DNA of 57,420 bases. It comes from Bacteroidales bacterium (GTDB lineage Bacteria > Bacteroidota > Bacteroidia > Bacteroidales > UBA10428). The notes under the pieces were generated by a model. The model was not told the origin of the DNA. It did not search any database and was given only the letters and a program-made list of their open reading frames with translations. Shown piece after piece: positions 44,567 to 54,086 of this stretch (its first letter is position 1; every line of letters begins with the position of its first letter). The translations under genes and the position numbers were made by a program. The DNA lies in the NCBI GenBank assembly GCA_016926235.1, contig JAFGOZ010000212.1, positions 1 to 57,420 of the forward strand. The letters run 5' to 3'.

Positions 44567-45738
44567 TTCTGTTTTGGTCTGTATAATGCTTTATGTGTTT
44601 CTTTAATCATTTCCAAAACAGGTATATGTTTTGGGAATTTGTCATAGTTCATTTTTTTGATGTTCTCTTCTGTTGGTATTTTACCGGGAAACCAGTGTCC
44701 GTCTTCTTCAAAATCGTTATATCTGTAAATGCCAAATTCTTTCATGTCATAACATTTTAATAATTTTCTAAACCTGAGAATTTCTGGGATATTTATACCC
44801 GAAGGATCATTCTGAAGTTCATAGCCATCATAGGAAGCATATGGATCAAGGAGGATTTGCGCATCAAGTTCATGTTTTATTCCAGCATCTTTTGGAGATA
44901 TTGGAACAGAGGTAGGAAATAAACCCATCATCTCTTCTATATGTGATTTCTCAGTCATCCCAAAAGAGAGCGTGTGAATTCCCGGATGACTAAGGCAAAA
45001 CCGGGCATTCCATTGAATAGGTGTTGATGGACTGGTAATCTTTTTAAGTTTAGCAGGAGGATTAAATAACTGGCCGCCTTTATCATTCGGTGAAATAATA
45101 AATACACCCATATCCTTGGTTTGGGCCAGGGTTATTGCACCAAGATTTCGTTGATATATATAGTAGTAATGAAGATTTACGAATTCGAAATAATCCGTTT
45201 CAATAGCTTTAATTATTATCTCATAAGGGGCGTGTGTACTGAATCCTACATGTTTTATTACTCCTTCTTCTTTTAGTTTTAGTAATGTTTCAACAGAGCC
45301 ACCTTTTTTACAGGCAATATGAAAACGGTCCCAGTTATTAATTCCGTGCCATCCATAAAAATCGAAATAATCTGTTTTAAGTGTTTTTAGTTGTTCTTCA
45401 ACTAGTTTTTTAGTGTCATCGGCAGTTTCAGGTGCTCCTTTGGTCATCAGGTAATAGGACTCACGTGGTATATTAAGAACATCATTTAATACCTTCCCGT
45501 ATGCAGTCTCACTTTTTTTATATCCATAAGCTGTTTCAAAATGGTTAATCCCATTTTGTAAAGCAAGCTCTGTCATTTCCATGCAATTTTGCAGAGTAGC
45601 TTCTGGTATCTCATCCCTGGGATCGTCCCATCCATGAATAAATCGCATTCCTCCCAATGTAATCACACTTATCATTTTATTGGTTTTACCAAATCTACGG
45701 TATTCCATTGGAGGGTTATAATTTAATATGTTAGTCAT
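44563..45738 (-). CDS. Aldo/keto reductase family protein
   Basis: A 391-residue protein with no signal, so cytoplasmic. AKR barrel: RRFGKTNKMISVITLGGMR opening, FETAYGY where FDTAxxYG is usual (E68 in place of the Asp, with Y73), K100 in LMTKGAP and H131 in YGWHGIN. C-terminal region ~300-391 is an extension with no Cys-rich ferredoxin motif, unlike many long Bacteroidales members (CxxCxxC). It is transcribed opposite to the PUL, so it is probably not part of it. An NAD(P)-dependent reductase of a sugar or aldehyde is expected from the family; substrate unknown. Confidence 0.85.
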   Translation of the reverse strand: MTNILNYNPPMEYRRFGKTNKMISVITLGGMRFIHGWDDPRDEIPEATLQNCMEMTELALQNGINHFETAYGYKKSETAYGKVLNDVLNIPRESYYLMTKGAPETADDTKKLVEEQLKTLKTDYFDFYGWHGINNWDRFHIACKKGGSVETLLKLKEEGVIKHVGFSTHAPYEIIIKAIETDYFEFVNLHYYYIYQRNLGAITLAQTKDMGVFIISPNDKGGQLFNPPAKLKKITSPSTPIQWNARFCLSHPGIHTLSFGMTEKSHIEEMMGLFPTSVPISPKDAGIKHELDAQILLDPYASYDGYELQNDPSGINIPEILRFRKLLKCYDMKEFGIYRYNDFEEDGHWFPGKIPTEENIKKMNYDKFPKHIPVLEMIKETHKALYRPKQK

Positions 45739-45753
45739 TTACAGAATTTTATA

Positions 45754-45804
45754 AACCCTACGAGGATTCGAACCCTAATAGGGTTCAAAAATCTGGCAGG
45801 GTTC
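45754..45804. repeat. AACCCT/AGGGTT repeats upstream of the reductase
   Basis: AACCCT (45754-45759), GAACCCT AAT AGGGTTC (45770-45786, a 7-bp hairpin) and AGGGTTC (45798-45804). The cluster lies in the reductase leader and may form a hairpin in its transcript. It contains TTCGAACC, which resembles a tRNA T-arm, but no tRNA is present. Confidence 0.5.
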
Positions 45805-45814
45805 AAAGTTAGTC

Positions 45815-45844
45815 CAAAGATAAAGGATCAAATTTATATACAAA
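45815..45844 (-). promoter_or_regulatory. Putative promoter of the aldo/keto reductase
   Basis: On the minus strand TTTG (45844-45841), 18 bases, then TATCTTTG (45822-45815). A second TAACTTTG lies at 45811-45804. Confidence 0.5.
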
Positions 45845-45957
45845 AAACAATGAAAGTTGTTAATATCAATTATAGGAATAAATGAAGATTTAGGGATTAT
45901 ATCAAATATTTTGTAACTTGTACTGTATATTTTGTATTTCTGAAGTTTGAGCGAGAA

Positions 45958-47106
45958 ATGAAAATAAAATACAATAAATCAAAAACTTATTATGCGTCTC
46001 CAGAAAGGAGTACCATGGAAGAAATAATAGTTGAGAAAGAATGTATTGAGAAATCAGGTTTTGTGTTACGCTTACTTACAGAGGTTCCTCTCATTTTTTT
46101 TATTTTAAATAGAAACCGGCAGGTAATATTTTCTAATTACTTACTTCTAAAACAGCTTGGCTATAATAGTTTGGATGATGTGCTTGGATTCAGGCCCGGT
46201 GAACTATTTCGTTGCATTCATGCATTCAAAAATGAAGCCGGTTGTGGTACGAGTAAGGATTGCCAGGTATGTGGTGCTGTAAATGCAATTCTGGAGTCGG
46301 ATAAACTTAACTCTTTAGTTCAAAAAGAAGCGCGTTTAACAACCATTACAGGAGATGTAAATGTTTCTCACGATTATGAGGTAGCATCCAAACCCTTTGA
46401 CTGGGAAGGCAAACGTTTTTTTATTGTTACATTAAGGAATATTGATGACTTAAAAAAGCGTGAACGACTGGAAAGAACTTTTTTTCATGATATTATAAAC
46501 AGGGCTGGCATATTGAAGGGATTAACAGAATTATTACATAAGAACCAAAAAGAAGAGAAAATTAAAATGCTTATTGAAGTTTTGACTAAAGAAGTTGAGG
46601 AAACTGTAGATGAAATACTATATCAGCAAAGGTTGATGGAAGCTGAACAGGGAGTATTACAGGTTGAATTTGAAAAAGTAAATGCCTTCACTTTGCTTGA
46701 AGATCTTAAAAGTGAGTTTATCGGATTTGAAGAAAAGAAGAATAAAGTTATTTTGATTGACTATTCATCTCCAAATAAAGAATTTTTAACTGATAAAATT
46801 CTTTTAAAGAGAATATTGGGAAACATGATTAAAAATGCATTGGAAGAAATAAAATCAGGTGAAAACATATGGATAGGCGCCAATTCAACAAAAAGTCATA
46901 TTAAATTTTGGGTTCAAAATCCGGGTGTAATTTCCCCGGATACTCAATCCCAGATTTTTCAGCGTTCCTTCTCTACAAAAGGCAAAGGAAGAGGTATTGG
47001 AACGTATAGCATTAAATTATTTTCAGAGCAGTATTTAAAAGGTAAAGTTGAATTCACTTCTAATGAAAAAGAAGGAACTATTTTTACTGTAGAACTTCCT
47101 ATTTGA
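45958..47106 (+). CDS. PAS-domain histidine kinase with Cys cluster
   Basis: A 382-residue protein with no membrane segment. PAS domain (~35-165) carrying C86, C96, C102 and C105 (CIHA, GCGTS, CQVCGA). Dimerisation helix with the probable phospho-acceptor H177 in FFHDIINR. HATPase at the end (~255-382), with an N-box in ILGNMIKNALEE and GKGRGIGTYSIKLF. A second start, ATG at 46015, is preceded by AAAGGAG, which would give a protein 19 residues shorter with the PAS domain intact. No response regulator is adjacent, so it is an orphan kinase. The Cys set suggests metal or redox sensing. Confidence 0.85.
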   Translation: MKIKYNKSKTYYASPERSTMEEIIVEKECIEKSGFVLRLLTEVPLIFFILNRNRQVIFSNYLLLKQLGYNSLDDVLGFRPGELFRCIHAFKNEAGCGTSKDCQVCGAVNAILESDKLNSLVQKEARLTTITGDVNVSHDYEVASKPFDWEGKRFFIVTLRNIDDLKKRERLERTFFHDIINRAGILKGLTELLHKNQKEEKIKMLIEVLTKEVEETVDEILYQQRLMEAEQGVLQVEFEKVNAFTLLEDLKSEFIGFEEKKNKVILIDYSSPNKEFLTDKILLKRILGNMIKNALEEIKSGENIWIGANSTKSHIKFWVQNPGVISPDTQSQIFQRSFSTKGKGRGIGTYSIKLFSEQYLKGKVEFTSNEKEGTIFTVELPI

Positions 47107-47491
47107 ATTAAATAATATGTGTTTACATTAATTTCGAAAGGATTGGTTACTAAGTCCTCTTGATATCTAATCAAGCATCAACCGAGATAACTAAATTTTA
47201 TTTAAAGTTAAAAATGAAAAATTAACCTGTTTTTGCCCTTAATCCCTGAAGGGAACAGGTTAATTTTTCAACTTGCTTCCGCCGCGGCGGGTAAGGGGCA
47301 AACAAGTTGAAAAATTGTACTCGTAAACATTAGAATTGAATTTAGTTATATAATAGATTTAAAGTAAATCTTTTGGAGTAGTTATAGATTATTTTTACCT
47401 TGCATCATTCGTAAAGTTTTATTTGGAAAGTTATTTTTTTAATTATTTACATCGTCTTCAAATAATTGCAAAACAATAAAACCTTCAAACC
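47107..47491. other. 385-base gap with nested inverted repeats
   Basis: No gene. The complex repeat block lies at 47217-47316, detailed separately; the remaining ~175 bases before the beta-helix gene are AT-rich without a clear promoter. Confidence 0.5.
47217..47316. repeat. Two overlapping long inverted repeats sharing one arm
   Basis: AAAAATTAACCTGTT (47217-47231) pairs with AACAGGTTAATTTTT (47254-47268). Then AATTTTTCAACTTG (47262-47275) pairs with CAAGTTGAAAAATT (47303-47316). The shared AATTTTT lets only one stem form at a time. Inner palindromes: TCCCT GA AGGGA (47243-47254) and CCGCCGCGGCGG (47279-47290). Confidence 0.75.
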
Positions 47492-50400
47492 ATGAAAAAC
47501 CTGCAAAAGCCTGTTTTAAGTACTCTCGTATTTTCCATTTGTTTACTATCCAATATAAATTGTCAAATAATCTACGTAGACTCCAGTGCAACTGGCACTA
47601 ATACAGGTGATAGCTGGGCCAATGCTTATTATCATATCCAAACGGCCTTCGATAATTTTTCACCCGGAGATACCATTTGGGTAGCTAATGGTACGTATTA
47701 TCCGGTTGCAGACAGGGATGGTGTCATAACTTTCATAGACCAATTTAAAACTTTTTCCTTGCCCGATAAATGTGTGATGTATGGCGGATTTTCTGGCAGT
47801 GAAACATCATTGGAGGAAAGGGACTGGATGAAAAACCCTGTGATATTAAGTGGGGATAACGGGACTAAAGGTGTATATGGTGATAACAGCTTTAATGTGG
47901 TATTCAATGGCGATACCGGCTATATTGACGGCTTTGTCATTTTGTATGGATATGCCATGCTAGATTTAAATACTGATTATGGATATGGAGGTGGTATCTA
48001 TAATGAAGGCCAATTATATTTAAAAAACTGCATTTTAAGTGATAACAAGGCACTATTTGGTGGAGGGATTTACTGTGATGCTAATGCCTCCTTATTCATG
48101 GAGAATACTATTGTTGCAAACAACAATGCTGATTATACCGGATGGGGACCCAGTGGATATGGAGGAGGGATAGGTTATGAATCAACTAACCCCTTTGAAA
48201 TAATAAATTGTACATTTTATGGTAATACAAGCTGGTTTGGATATACTTCAGCTATTGAATCATGGGTGACAACGCCTTCGCTGATTAATTGCATAATATG
48301 GGATAATAGGATTGATAAAGGTGTGCTTTCTTACTGTTGTATGGCTGACAGTACAACCAATGGCAATATTGGTACCGACCCTATGCTTGCTGACCCCAAT
48401 AATGATAATTTTTCCCTACAACGAGAGTCCCCTTGTATTAATAAGGGAAATCCTGCTTCGCCCAATGACCCGGATGGAACACGGGCTGATATCGGAGCTA
48501 TTCCCTTTGAACATGATACAATAGATCTTGGGATTATTGAATTTAACTTTCTTAAGAAAGAAAAACTATCCGGCAACCAGGATGTGACTATTACAATTAA
48601 AAATTATGGTACGGAAAATATAACTTCTGTTGATATAGGATGGAGTGTAGATGGGGTGTTACAAACTCCTGCTTCCTGGGCAGGTAATTTGGGTTTATAT
48701 GAATGGGAAGACAGCATATTGTTGGGGGCATTCAATTTTAGCCACGAATTCCATACTCTTGAAACATGGCTTATAAGCCCGAACGGAAAAGCTGATGAAT
48801 ATCCTGCAAACGATACACTCATTAAAATCCAATTTTTTTGCGATAGTATTATGGGTGGTACCTATACTATTGGTGCAACAGGCAAATATCCCGGTTTTAA
48901 CGATGCCATTGACGCGATGTGTAATTGCGGTATCAATGCACCTGTAAATTTTGAAGTTGAGGACGGGTTCTACCAGGAACAAATTACTATTTACCCGGTT
49001 CCGGGGGCTTCTGCCACCGATACCATAGTGTTTTCCTCTGCCTCAGGTGAAAATCAGGATGTTATTTTATCCTATCAACCTGTTGTTGAAACGCAACCCT
49101 ATACCTTGCTTCTTGACAGTGCGGATTATATAACCTTTAAGGATATAACTATTGTTACAAACGGGCGTTCGTTTGGAAGGGCAGCAGGCTTTTTACATGG
49201 GGCTTCAAACAATAATCTCTTAGGTAATATTGTGGTTGGCGATGATACCACTTCAATTTTAATATACTGTAATAGTGATGGCGGCATAGGCAGCTCACAT
49301 GTTACGATAAAAGAAAACAAAATCCTGGGGGGGTTGTTTGGGATTTATTGGACAGACTATAATAATTCATATACTTACAATGATTATCTCACGGTTGAAG
49401 ATAATTATATGAATAACTTTATATATTTAAGTTATCACAGGTATACAAAAATTAAAAACAATTATATTGACATTGCCGGGGATAATTCTTCTGCATCAGA
49501 GATTTTTCGATCCATTTCTTCTAATGAACTGACTATTGAAAGGAACAGGTTTTATAAAAGAAACGGACCTGGCAATATTGCTATTTTGATAGCCGGTTCT
49601 AACCAATCTCTTAAAATGGTGAACAATTTTATTTTGGGGAATGATCATTACCTTGTTTACGTGTTTAATGGAAACCCAAATTTAGATATTTATTATAATA
49701 CCATTTATAATACAAGCATGGAAACGGGTATAGCATTAAATCTTACAGATGCTGGACCAGATTTATATAACAATAATTTTATTACCCTTTCAAAAGACCC
49801 TGCTGTTTCATTTCCCGGAAGCCCGACTGGGAATTCCAACAATAACAATATATATAGCGCGGGCAAGTATATTATAAAAGCCGGGTCAACAGGTTATACA
49901 ACCCTCGGGGAATGGAACGCGGCAACAGGCCGTGATGCCAACTCAGTATCTGCCTTTACGGGCTTTCTTGCTGATACCAACTTATATACTTTTGTCAATA
50001 TACTTGATTCGGCCGGCATCAGCACCACCGGGGTGAATGTTGATATTGAAGGGAAGCCGCGGAATGTAAACTACCCGGATATTGGGGCAACTGAGTTTGT
50101 CGCTGCATTACCGGCAAGTGGCACTTTTATAGTAGGCGCTTCCCCAGCCGCGGTCAAACCTACCCTTCGGGCAATGATAGATTCACTTGCCCTCACTGGT
50201 ATAAAAGGCCCTGTTGAAATACTTATGGAACCCGGAATATATGAAGAACAGGTTATTATCCCCCAGATCTATGGTTTGACAGATAGTACCCGGCTAAAAA
50301 TAACATCTCAAAACGGGGATAGTAGCTCTGTAATATTGTCCCATAATCATGATACATACAAAGGTTTTATCCTTTGCCTTAACGGGGCTGATTATGTTGA

Positions 50401-52231
50401 TATTGAAAAGCTTACATTTAATGCCCTGAACACAGATTATAGCAAAAATATTTATATAAATAATTATGCTAATTACAACTCATTTACCAACAACATATTT
50501 TATGCCCCTCAAAATATTAGTTGGAGGGATGAAGATGCACTTATTCTGTGCAGTGCCGCTTCCCAGCATGGCAACCTTTTCCAAAACAACTTATTAACTA
50601 ATGGTCGTAGCGGAATATCATTTATAAAGAAAAGCGGAAGTATTGACCAGGACATTTCAGTAGTACCTGATATCCGGATTACAGGAAACCACTTTATTGA
50701 TCAATATTATTGTGGGATTTTTAATGATAAATTCAATCCTTTTATATCCGATGGCAACTACTTTACATCGGAAGGCAGGTATCTTGATTATGCTGCATTT
50801 TATCTCTCGGATATACCTTTTTCGGGAACAAAAATCATGAACAATATCATTGATATTAATACACGTTTTCCCATCAGGACATTTAATTGCGATACAATGG
50901 ATGTTTTACATAATAGTATACGAATGCAGGATTGCTATGGGCCACAATTTTCCAATACCCCTGTGCGCATGATGAATAATATTATTGCTAACGGAACAGA
51001 TCGTTCATTATTGGAGGTTTCGGATACAAGCCAATTGAATGAAAACTTTAATATGTACTATACTCCAAACTGGGATTTTGAAGCTCGTAAAATAGCACTT
51101 GGCTTGGGAGACAGCTCTTTTTATGCCGATCCTAAGTTTACCGGGGATTTGGTGCTTGTACCGCAAAGTGTATTGCCTAGTAATGTTGGCGCTCCACTCC
51201 TTGATGTATTGTATGATTACAGTGGTACATTAAGAGGATCTCGTCCTGACCTGGGAGCAGTAGAAATAGCAAATCCTGTTTATGCACTTGATGACATTTA
51301 TGAATGTGGTTATAATATTGCTGAGCTTGACGCCGGCGAGGGTTTTGATACATACCATTGGTCGAATGATTCCGTTACCCGCTTAATACATATTGATACT
51401 GCGGGAATAGGATTGGGTTCAGAAATATATAGTGTGGATGTAACTTTTCGTGGAAATAGCTATTCTGATGATTTTACATTGTATTTTTCCATTCCTACGG
51501 TTAACCTTGGCGAAGATATTATCGCTTGTCAGGGGGATTCTATCATTCTGGATGCCGGCAATAAAGGACATACATATAAATGGTGGTATGATTATGACCA
51601 TTGGATTCTTGGTAGTGAAAGATACCTTGTAGTAAAAGGGAGCTATGAAAAACTGGCCGCTGTTGCTTATGATACTATTGCCGGTTGTGAGGATTCGGAT
51701 ACGATTAAAATATTATTTAACCCTCATCCTAATTATGCATCAATGTATTTAATGGATGGGTATTTGGAAGTAATCAGCAATTTTGAAGAAAATGTTGATT
51801 CAGTAATTTGGTACCATAATAATGTCCTGATAAAAAGGACTGCACTGGATAAAAGCAATGGCTTGCCATATAGGGATACATTAACGTTTGAGCCACAGGG
51901 GATATACCGCGCTGAAGTCATAAATTCATTTGGATGCATTTTTACGCTTGAATATAATACCACGGATATTGATATATCAAAGATTAAAGGACAAAGGTTT
52001 ATACTATTTCCTATTCCTACTAAAGACAACCTGAATGTACTATCAAATATAGATGGGAATTTTGAATTTAAGTTAATATCTTTAGATGGGAAAACCGTTT
52101 TAGAGAAGAGTCGATATATTCATAACGGTGTTAATGAGCTTTTTAATATCAGCCATCTTAATACAGGTACCTATTTATTATATATAGAAGGAAAGGGAAA
52201 TGTAGACATTTTGGAATTTTGTATTGAATAA
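47492..52231 (+). CDS. Large beta-helix surface protein with T9SS sorting domain
   Basis: A 1579-residue protein with a signal ending NINCQ. Region ~25-345 is a right-handed parallel beta-helix (YVDSSATGTNTGDSWANAYY; GGGIYNEG; GGIYCDAN), of the choice-of-anchor type. Region ~350-450 is CARDB-like (IKNYGTENITSVDIGWSVDG). Two long homologous modules follow, starting near residue 453 (GTYTIGATGKYPGFNDAIDA) and residue 875 (GTFIVGASPAAVKPTLRAMI), each with NN-rich beta-helix turns. The last ~75 residues (FILFPIPTKDNLNVLS... LNTGTYLLYIEG) form a type A T9SS C-terminal domain. It is exported across the outer membrane and perhaps anchored or released; polysaccharide binding or adhesion is inferred. 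Confidence 0.8.
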   Translation: MKNLQKPVLSTLVFSICLLSNINCQIIYVDSSATGTNTGDSWANAYYHIQTAFDNFSPGDTIWVANGTYYPVADRDGVITFIDQFKTFSLPDKCVMYGGFSGSETSLEERDWMKNPVILSGDNGTKGVYGDNSFNVVFNGDTGYIDGFVILYGYAMLDLNTDYGYGGGIYNEGQLYLKNCILSDNKALFGGGIYCDANASLFMENTIVANNNADYTGWGPSGYGGGIGYESTNPFEIINCTFYGNTSWFGYTSAIESWVTTPSLINCIIWDNRIDKGVLSYCCMADSTTNGNIGTDPMLADPNNDNFSLQRESPCINKGNPASPNDPDGTRADIGAIPFEHDTIDLGIIEFNFLKKEKLSGNQDVTITIKNYGTENITSVDIGWSVDGVLQTPASWAGNLGLYEWEDSILLGAFNFSHEFHTLETWLISPNGKADEYPANDTLIKIQFFCDSIMGGTYTIGATGKYPGFNDAIDAMCNCGINAPVNFEVEDGFYQEQITIYPVPGASATDTIVFSSASGENQDVILSYQPVVETQPYTLLLDSADYITFKDITIVTNGRSFGRAAGFLHGASNNNLLGNIVVGDDTTSILIYCNSDGGIGSSHVTIKENKILGGLFGIYWTDYNNSYTYNDYLTVEDNYMNNFIYLSYHRYTKIKNNYIDIAGDNSSASEIFRSISSNELTIERNRFYKRNGPGNIAILIAGSNQSLKMVNNFILGNDHYLVYVFNGNPNLDIYYNTIYNTSMETGIALNLTDAGPDLYNNNFITLSKDPAVSFPGSPTGNSNNNNIYSAGKYIIKAGSTGYTTLGEWNAATGRDANSVSAFTGFLADTNLYTFVNILDSAGISTTGVNVDIEGKPRNVNYPDIGATEFVAALPASGTFIVGASPAAVKPTLRAMIDSLALTGIKGPVEILMEPGIYEEQVIIPQIYGLTDSTRLKITSQNGDSSSVILSHNHDTYKGFILCLNGADYVDIEKLTFNALNTDYSKNIYINNYANYNSFTNNIFYAPQNISWRDEDALILCSAASQHGNLFQNNLLTNGRSGISFIKKSGSIDQDISVVPDIRITGNHFIDQYYCGIFNDKFNPFISDGNYFTSEGRYLDYAAFYLSDIPFSGTKIMNNIIDINTRFPIRTFNCDTMDVLHNSIRMQDCYGPQFSNTPVRMMNNIIANGTDRSLLEVSDTSQLNENFNMYYTPNWDFEARKIALGLGDSSFYADPKFTGDLVLVPQSVLPSNVGAPLLDVLYDYSGTLRGSRPDLGAVEIANPVYALDDIYECGYNIAELDAGEGFDTYHWSNDSVTRLIHIDTAGIGLGSEIYSVDVTFRGNSYSDDFTLYFSIPTVNLGEDIIACQGDSIILDAGNKGHTYKWWYDYDHWILGSERYLVVKGSYEKLAAVAYDTIAGCEDSDTIKILFNPHPNYASMYLMDGYLEVISNFEENVDSVIWYHNNVLIKRTALDKSNGLPYRDTLTFEPQGIYRAEVINSFGCIFTLEYNTTDIDISKIKGQRFILFPIPTKDNLNVLSNIDGNFEFKLISLDGKTVLEKSRYIHNGVNELFNISHLNTGTYLLYIEGKGNVDILEFCIE

Positions 52232-52260
52232 AACAGTAGTATAAGAAACACAAATGAATG

Positions 52261-52296
52261 ATGAGGTTGGCAGTAATGGCCAACCTCATTTTTTTT
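52261..52296 (+). terminator. Strong intrinsic terminator of the beta-helix gene
   Basis: ATGAGGTTGGC (52261-52271), 7-base loop, GCCAACCTCAT (52279-52289), then eight T (52289-52296). A GC-containing 11-bp stem plus T-run is the clearest terminator in the window. It lies between converging genes and meets the stop of the aldolase gene. Confidence 0.9.
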
Positions 52297-53590
52297 ATGA
52301 CAAGAATTTTTTCCTGAGTTCTTCTATCTGTTCCGGATCAATAGGAATAAGCTCGCCCAAAGGGTTGCCCATAATTAATGATTTGGCGCTAAATTCCGCT
52401 ACTTCCAGGCGGTCAAAAGTATTTAGCAACTTATCACCAGTAACAACTACTGAATCATTTTGAATAATTAAAGCAGGTGCATCTGCAGATATGGTAGTGC
52501 TAATAATATTGCTATTAAAAAACTGCTCACCAAAAGGAATAATTGGAATATCCTGCAGGAAAATCCAGCTTTCGGGAATAGTCCTTACATCCAGTTTGGT
52601 TTTTGATACGCCAAAGGCCATAATATCCGGTGCTTGCGTAAGGATGATGGAGTTTACTTTTGCATTGGCTTTATAAATTTGTTCGTGCAATTTTACTGCC
52701 CTGCTGGGGAGTTTTCCGGGTTCACGCTTTCCATCCTTGATTTGAACAATATCTTCTATGTCAATTTCCCACCGTGGAACATTCCGGGGTGTAATTAGAA
52801 AGTCATTTCCTTTCCAGCGCACAGAAACGGTTCCGTATGATCCTATCATCAATCCTTGTGTACATGCACGGCGTACAAGATCACTAATGGTTTGGCGAAT
52901 TTGCAGTTCTTCCGAAGGATGTTCCACTTCTTTCAGTTCAGGAAGGTCAGTAGGTATTTGCGATTCGAAAGCGTGTATTTGTGCATCTGTCAGGTAGTTT
53001 GGTTCTCCCACAGTGGATGCACCGATAATAGTCCGGGCAGCAAATTCCAGCGTTTCAAACCGTATATAGGCATCTTTCAGGTCTTTTCCACCGATCACAC
53101 ATCCGTGGTTTTCCATTATTACTGCACTAAATCCTTTTTTAAATTCTTCAGCAATGTTTATACCCAGCTCATCTCCTCCCGGTAATGCATATTTTGCATA
53201 ACCTATGGGGCCGCAAATATGTTTTGCCTGGGGTATAATATTGGTATTTGGGATTTGCCGTACTATACTAAATGATACCAGTGCCGGTGGGTGTGCATGG
53301 ATTACCGCAGTAAGTTCAGGACGTGCATCGTATACTGCCTTATGAAATGGAAATTCAGAGGAAGGTTTGTGTTTTCCGATGATTTTATTTTCAGGCGTAA
53401 CACAGATTATATCGCTTTTACGTAATGAACCTTTATCAATAGCCGAAGGTGTGATCCAAATGTTACCTTCCTGATCTTTAATAGAAATATTACCTCCTGA
53501 TGTGGTTGTCATACCAGCATGGTAAATTCGTAAAATAATTTCTGTAATTTGTTTTGCCGGATGATCAAGGACCGTATCTATTTTTATCAT
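52295..53590 (-). CDS. Tandem class II aldolase/adducin domain protein, second half degenerate
   Basis: A 431-residue protein with no signal, so cytoplasmic. The first domain (~10-215) is complete: TSGGNISIKD, catalytic Glu E79 in SSEFPFH, metal His H98 and H100 in VIHAHPPA, H162 in ENHGCV. The second domain (~230-425) keeps the fold (GTVSVRWKGNDFLITPRN, LHEQIYKAN) but the HxH is replaced by ILTQAPD and the third His by NDSVVV, so it cannot bind the metal. L-fuculose-1-phosphate or related aldolases have one such domain of ~210 residues. A double protein with a dead half is uncommon. A role in the last step of L-fucose use would suit the GH95 enzyme, but kinase and isomerase genes are absent here. 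Confidence 0.8.
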   Translation of the reverse strand: MIKIDTVLDHPAKQITEIILRIYHAGMTTTSGGNISIKDQEGNIWITPSAIDKGSLRKSDIICVTPENKIIGKHKPSSEFPFHKAVYDARPELTAVIHAHPPALVSFSIVRQIPNTNIIPQAKHICGPIGYAKYALPGGDELGINIAEEFKKGFSAVIMENHGCVIGGKDLKDAYIRFETLEFAARTIIGASTVGEPNYLTDAQIHAFESQIPTDLPELKEVEHPSEELQIRQTISDLVRRACTQGLMIGSYGTVSVRWKGNDFLITPRNVPRWEIDIEDIVQIKDGKREPGKLPSRAVKLHEQIYKANAKVNSIILTQAPDIMAFGVSKTKLDVRTIPESWIFLQDIPIIPFGEQFFNSNIISTTISADAPALIIQNDSVVVTGDKLLNTFDRLEVAEFSAKSLIMGNPLGELIPIDPEQIEELRKKFLS

Positions 53591-53625
53591 AGTATATTAT
53601 TTTATACTTTGTTATTATAAGTGAA

Positions 53626-53633
53626 CAAAGTTA
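53626..53633 (-). promoter_or_regulatory. Putative -7 box (TAnnTTTG) of the aldolase gene
   Basis: CAAAGTTA on the plus strand reads TAACTTTG on the minus strand, 36 bases before the start codon at 53590. Confidence 0.45.
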
Positions 53634-53919
53634 GGTGAAAAATGATTGAAATAGTATGAAAAACATCTAAGAGTTATATTAAACATATCTATTATATGTA
53701 AAAATATGAGGTTTAATCTACTTTAATCTAATATTTAAATTACAAAAACGGTTCAAATGGTTTATTGGGCTACTTTTTATTCATAAAAATACATCATAAC
53801 ATAGTGTGGTATGCTTTTCATGAATGGAAACTGGTCCCAAAAGTTTTAAGGCATGCTTTATATGTATGGAAGGTATGTCAGAAAATTTTTTGCGAGGCTT
53901 TACATTTGTGAAATGGATA

Positions 53920-53983
53920 CCAAAAAATGGTGGGATCTACTTTTACGGATGAGTAGTATTCCAAAAAATGGATGGATGTACTT
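53920..53983. repeat. Imperfect direct repeat (41-base spacing)
   Basis: CCAAAAAATGG-TGGGATCTACTT (53920-53942) and CCAAAAAATGG-ATGGATGTACTT (53961-53983) match over most positions. It lies in non-coding sequence. Confidence 0.5.
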
Positions 53984-54086
53984 ATTATCCTTGAAAAGGA
54001 GTCTTGTGAGTTTTCGGGACCATATTTCACGCGTGAGAAGTGTGAATGAAAAATTCCGGAAGAAGATTGGAGGGACAAAGCCGGGA

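Larger units (their letters stand above)
53591..54086. other. 496-base gap upstream of the aldolase and after the FGE-like gene
   Basis: Both flanking genes are on the minus strand. Near 53626 is the aldolase promoter box. The rest is AT-rich. A 115-codon plus-strand frame (53853-54200) runs into the FGE-like gene and has no motif. An imperfect direct repeat lies at 53920-53983. Confidence 0.4.

Noticed and set aside
45762..45774. TTCGAACC, like the T-arm of a tRNA on the minus strand
   Set aside because: No acceptor, D or anticodon stem can be built around it; it belongs to the AACCCT/AGGGTT repeats.
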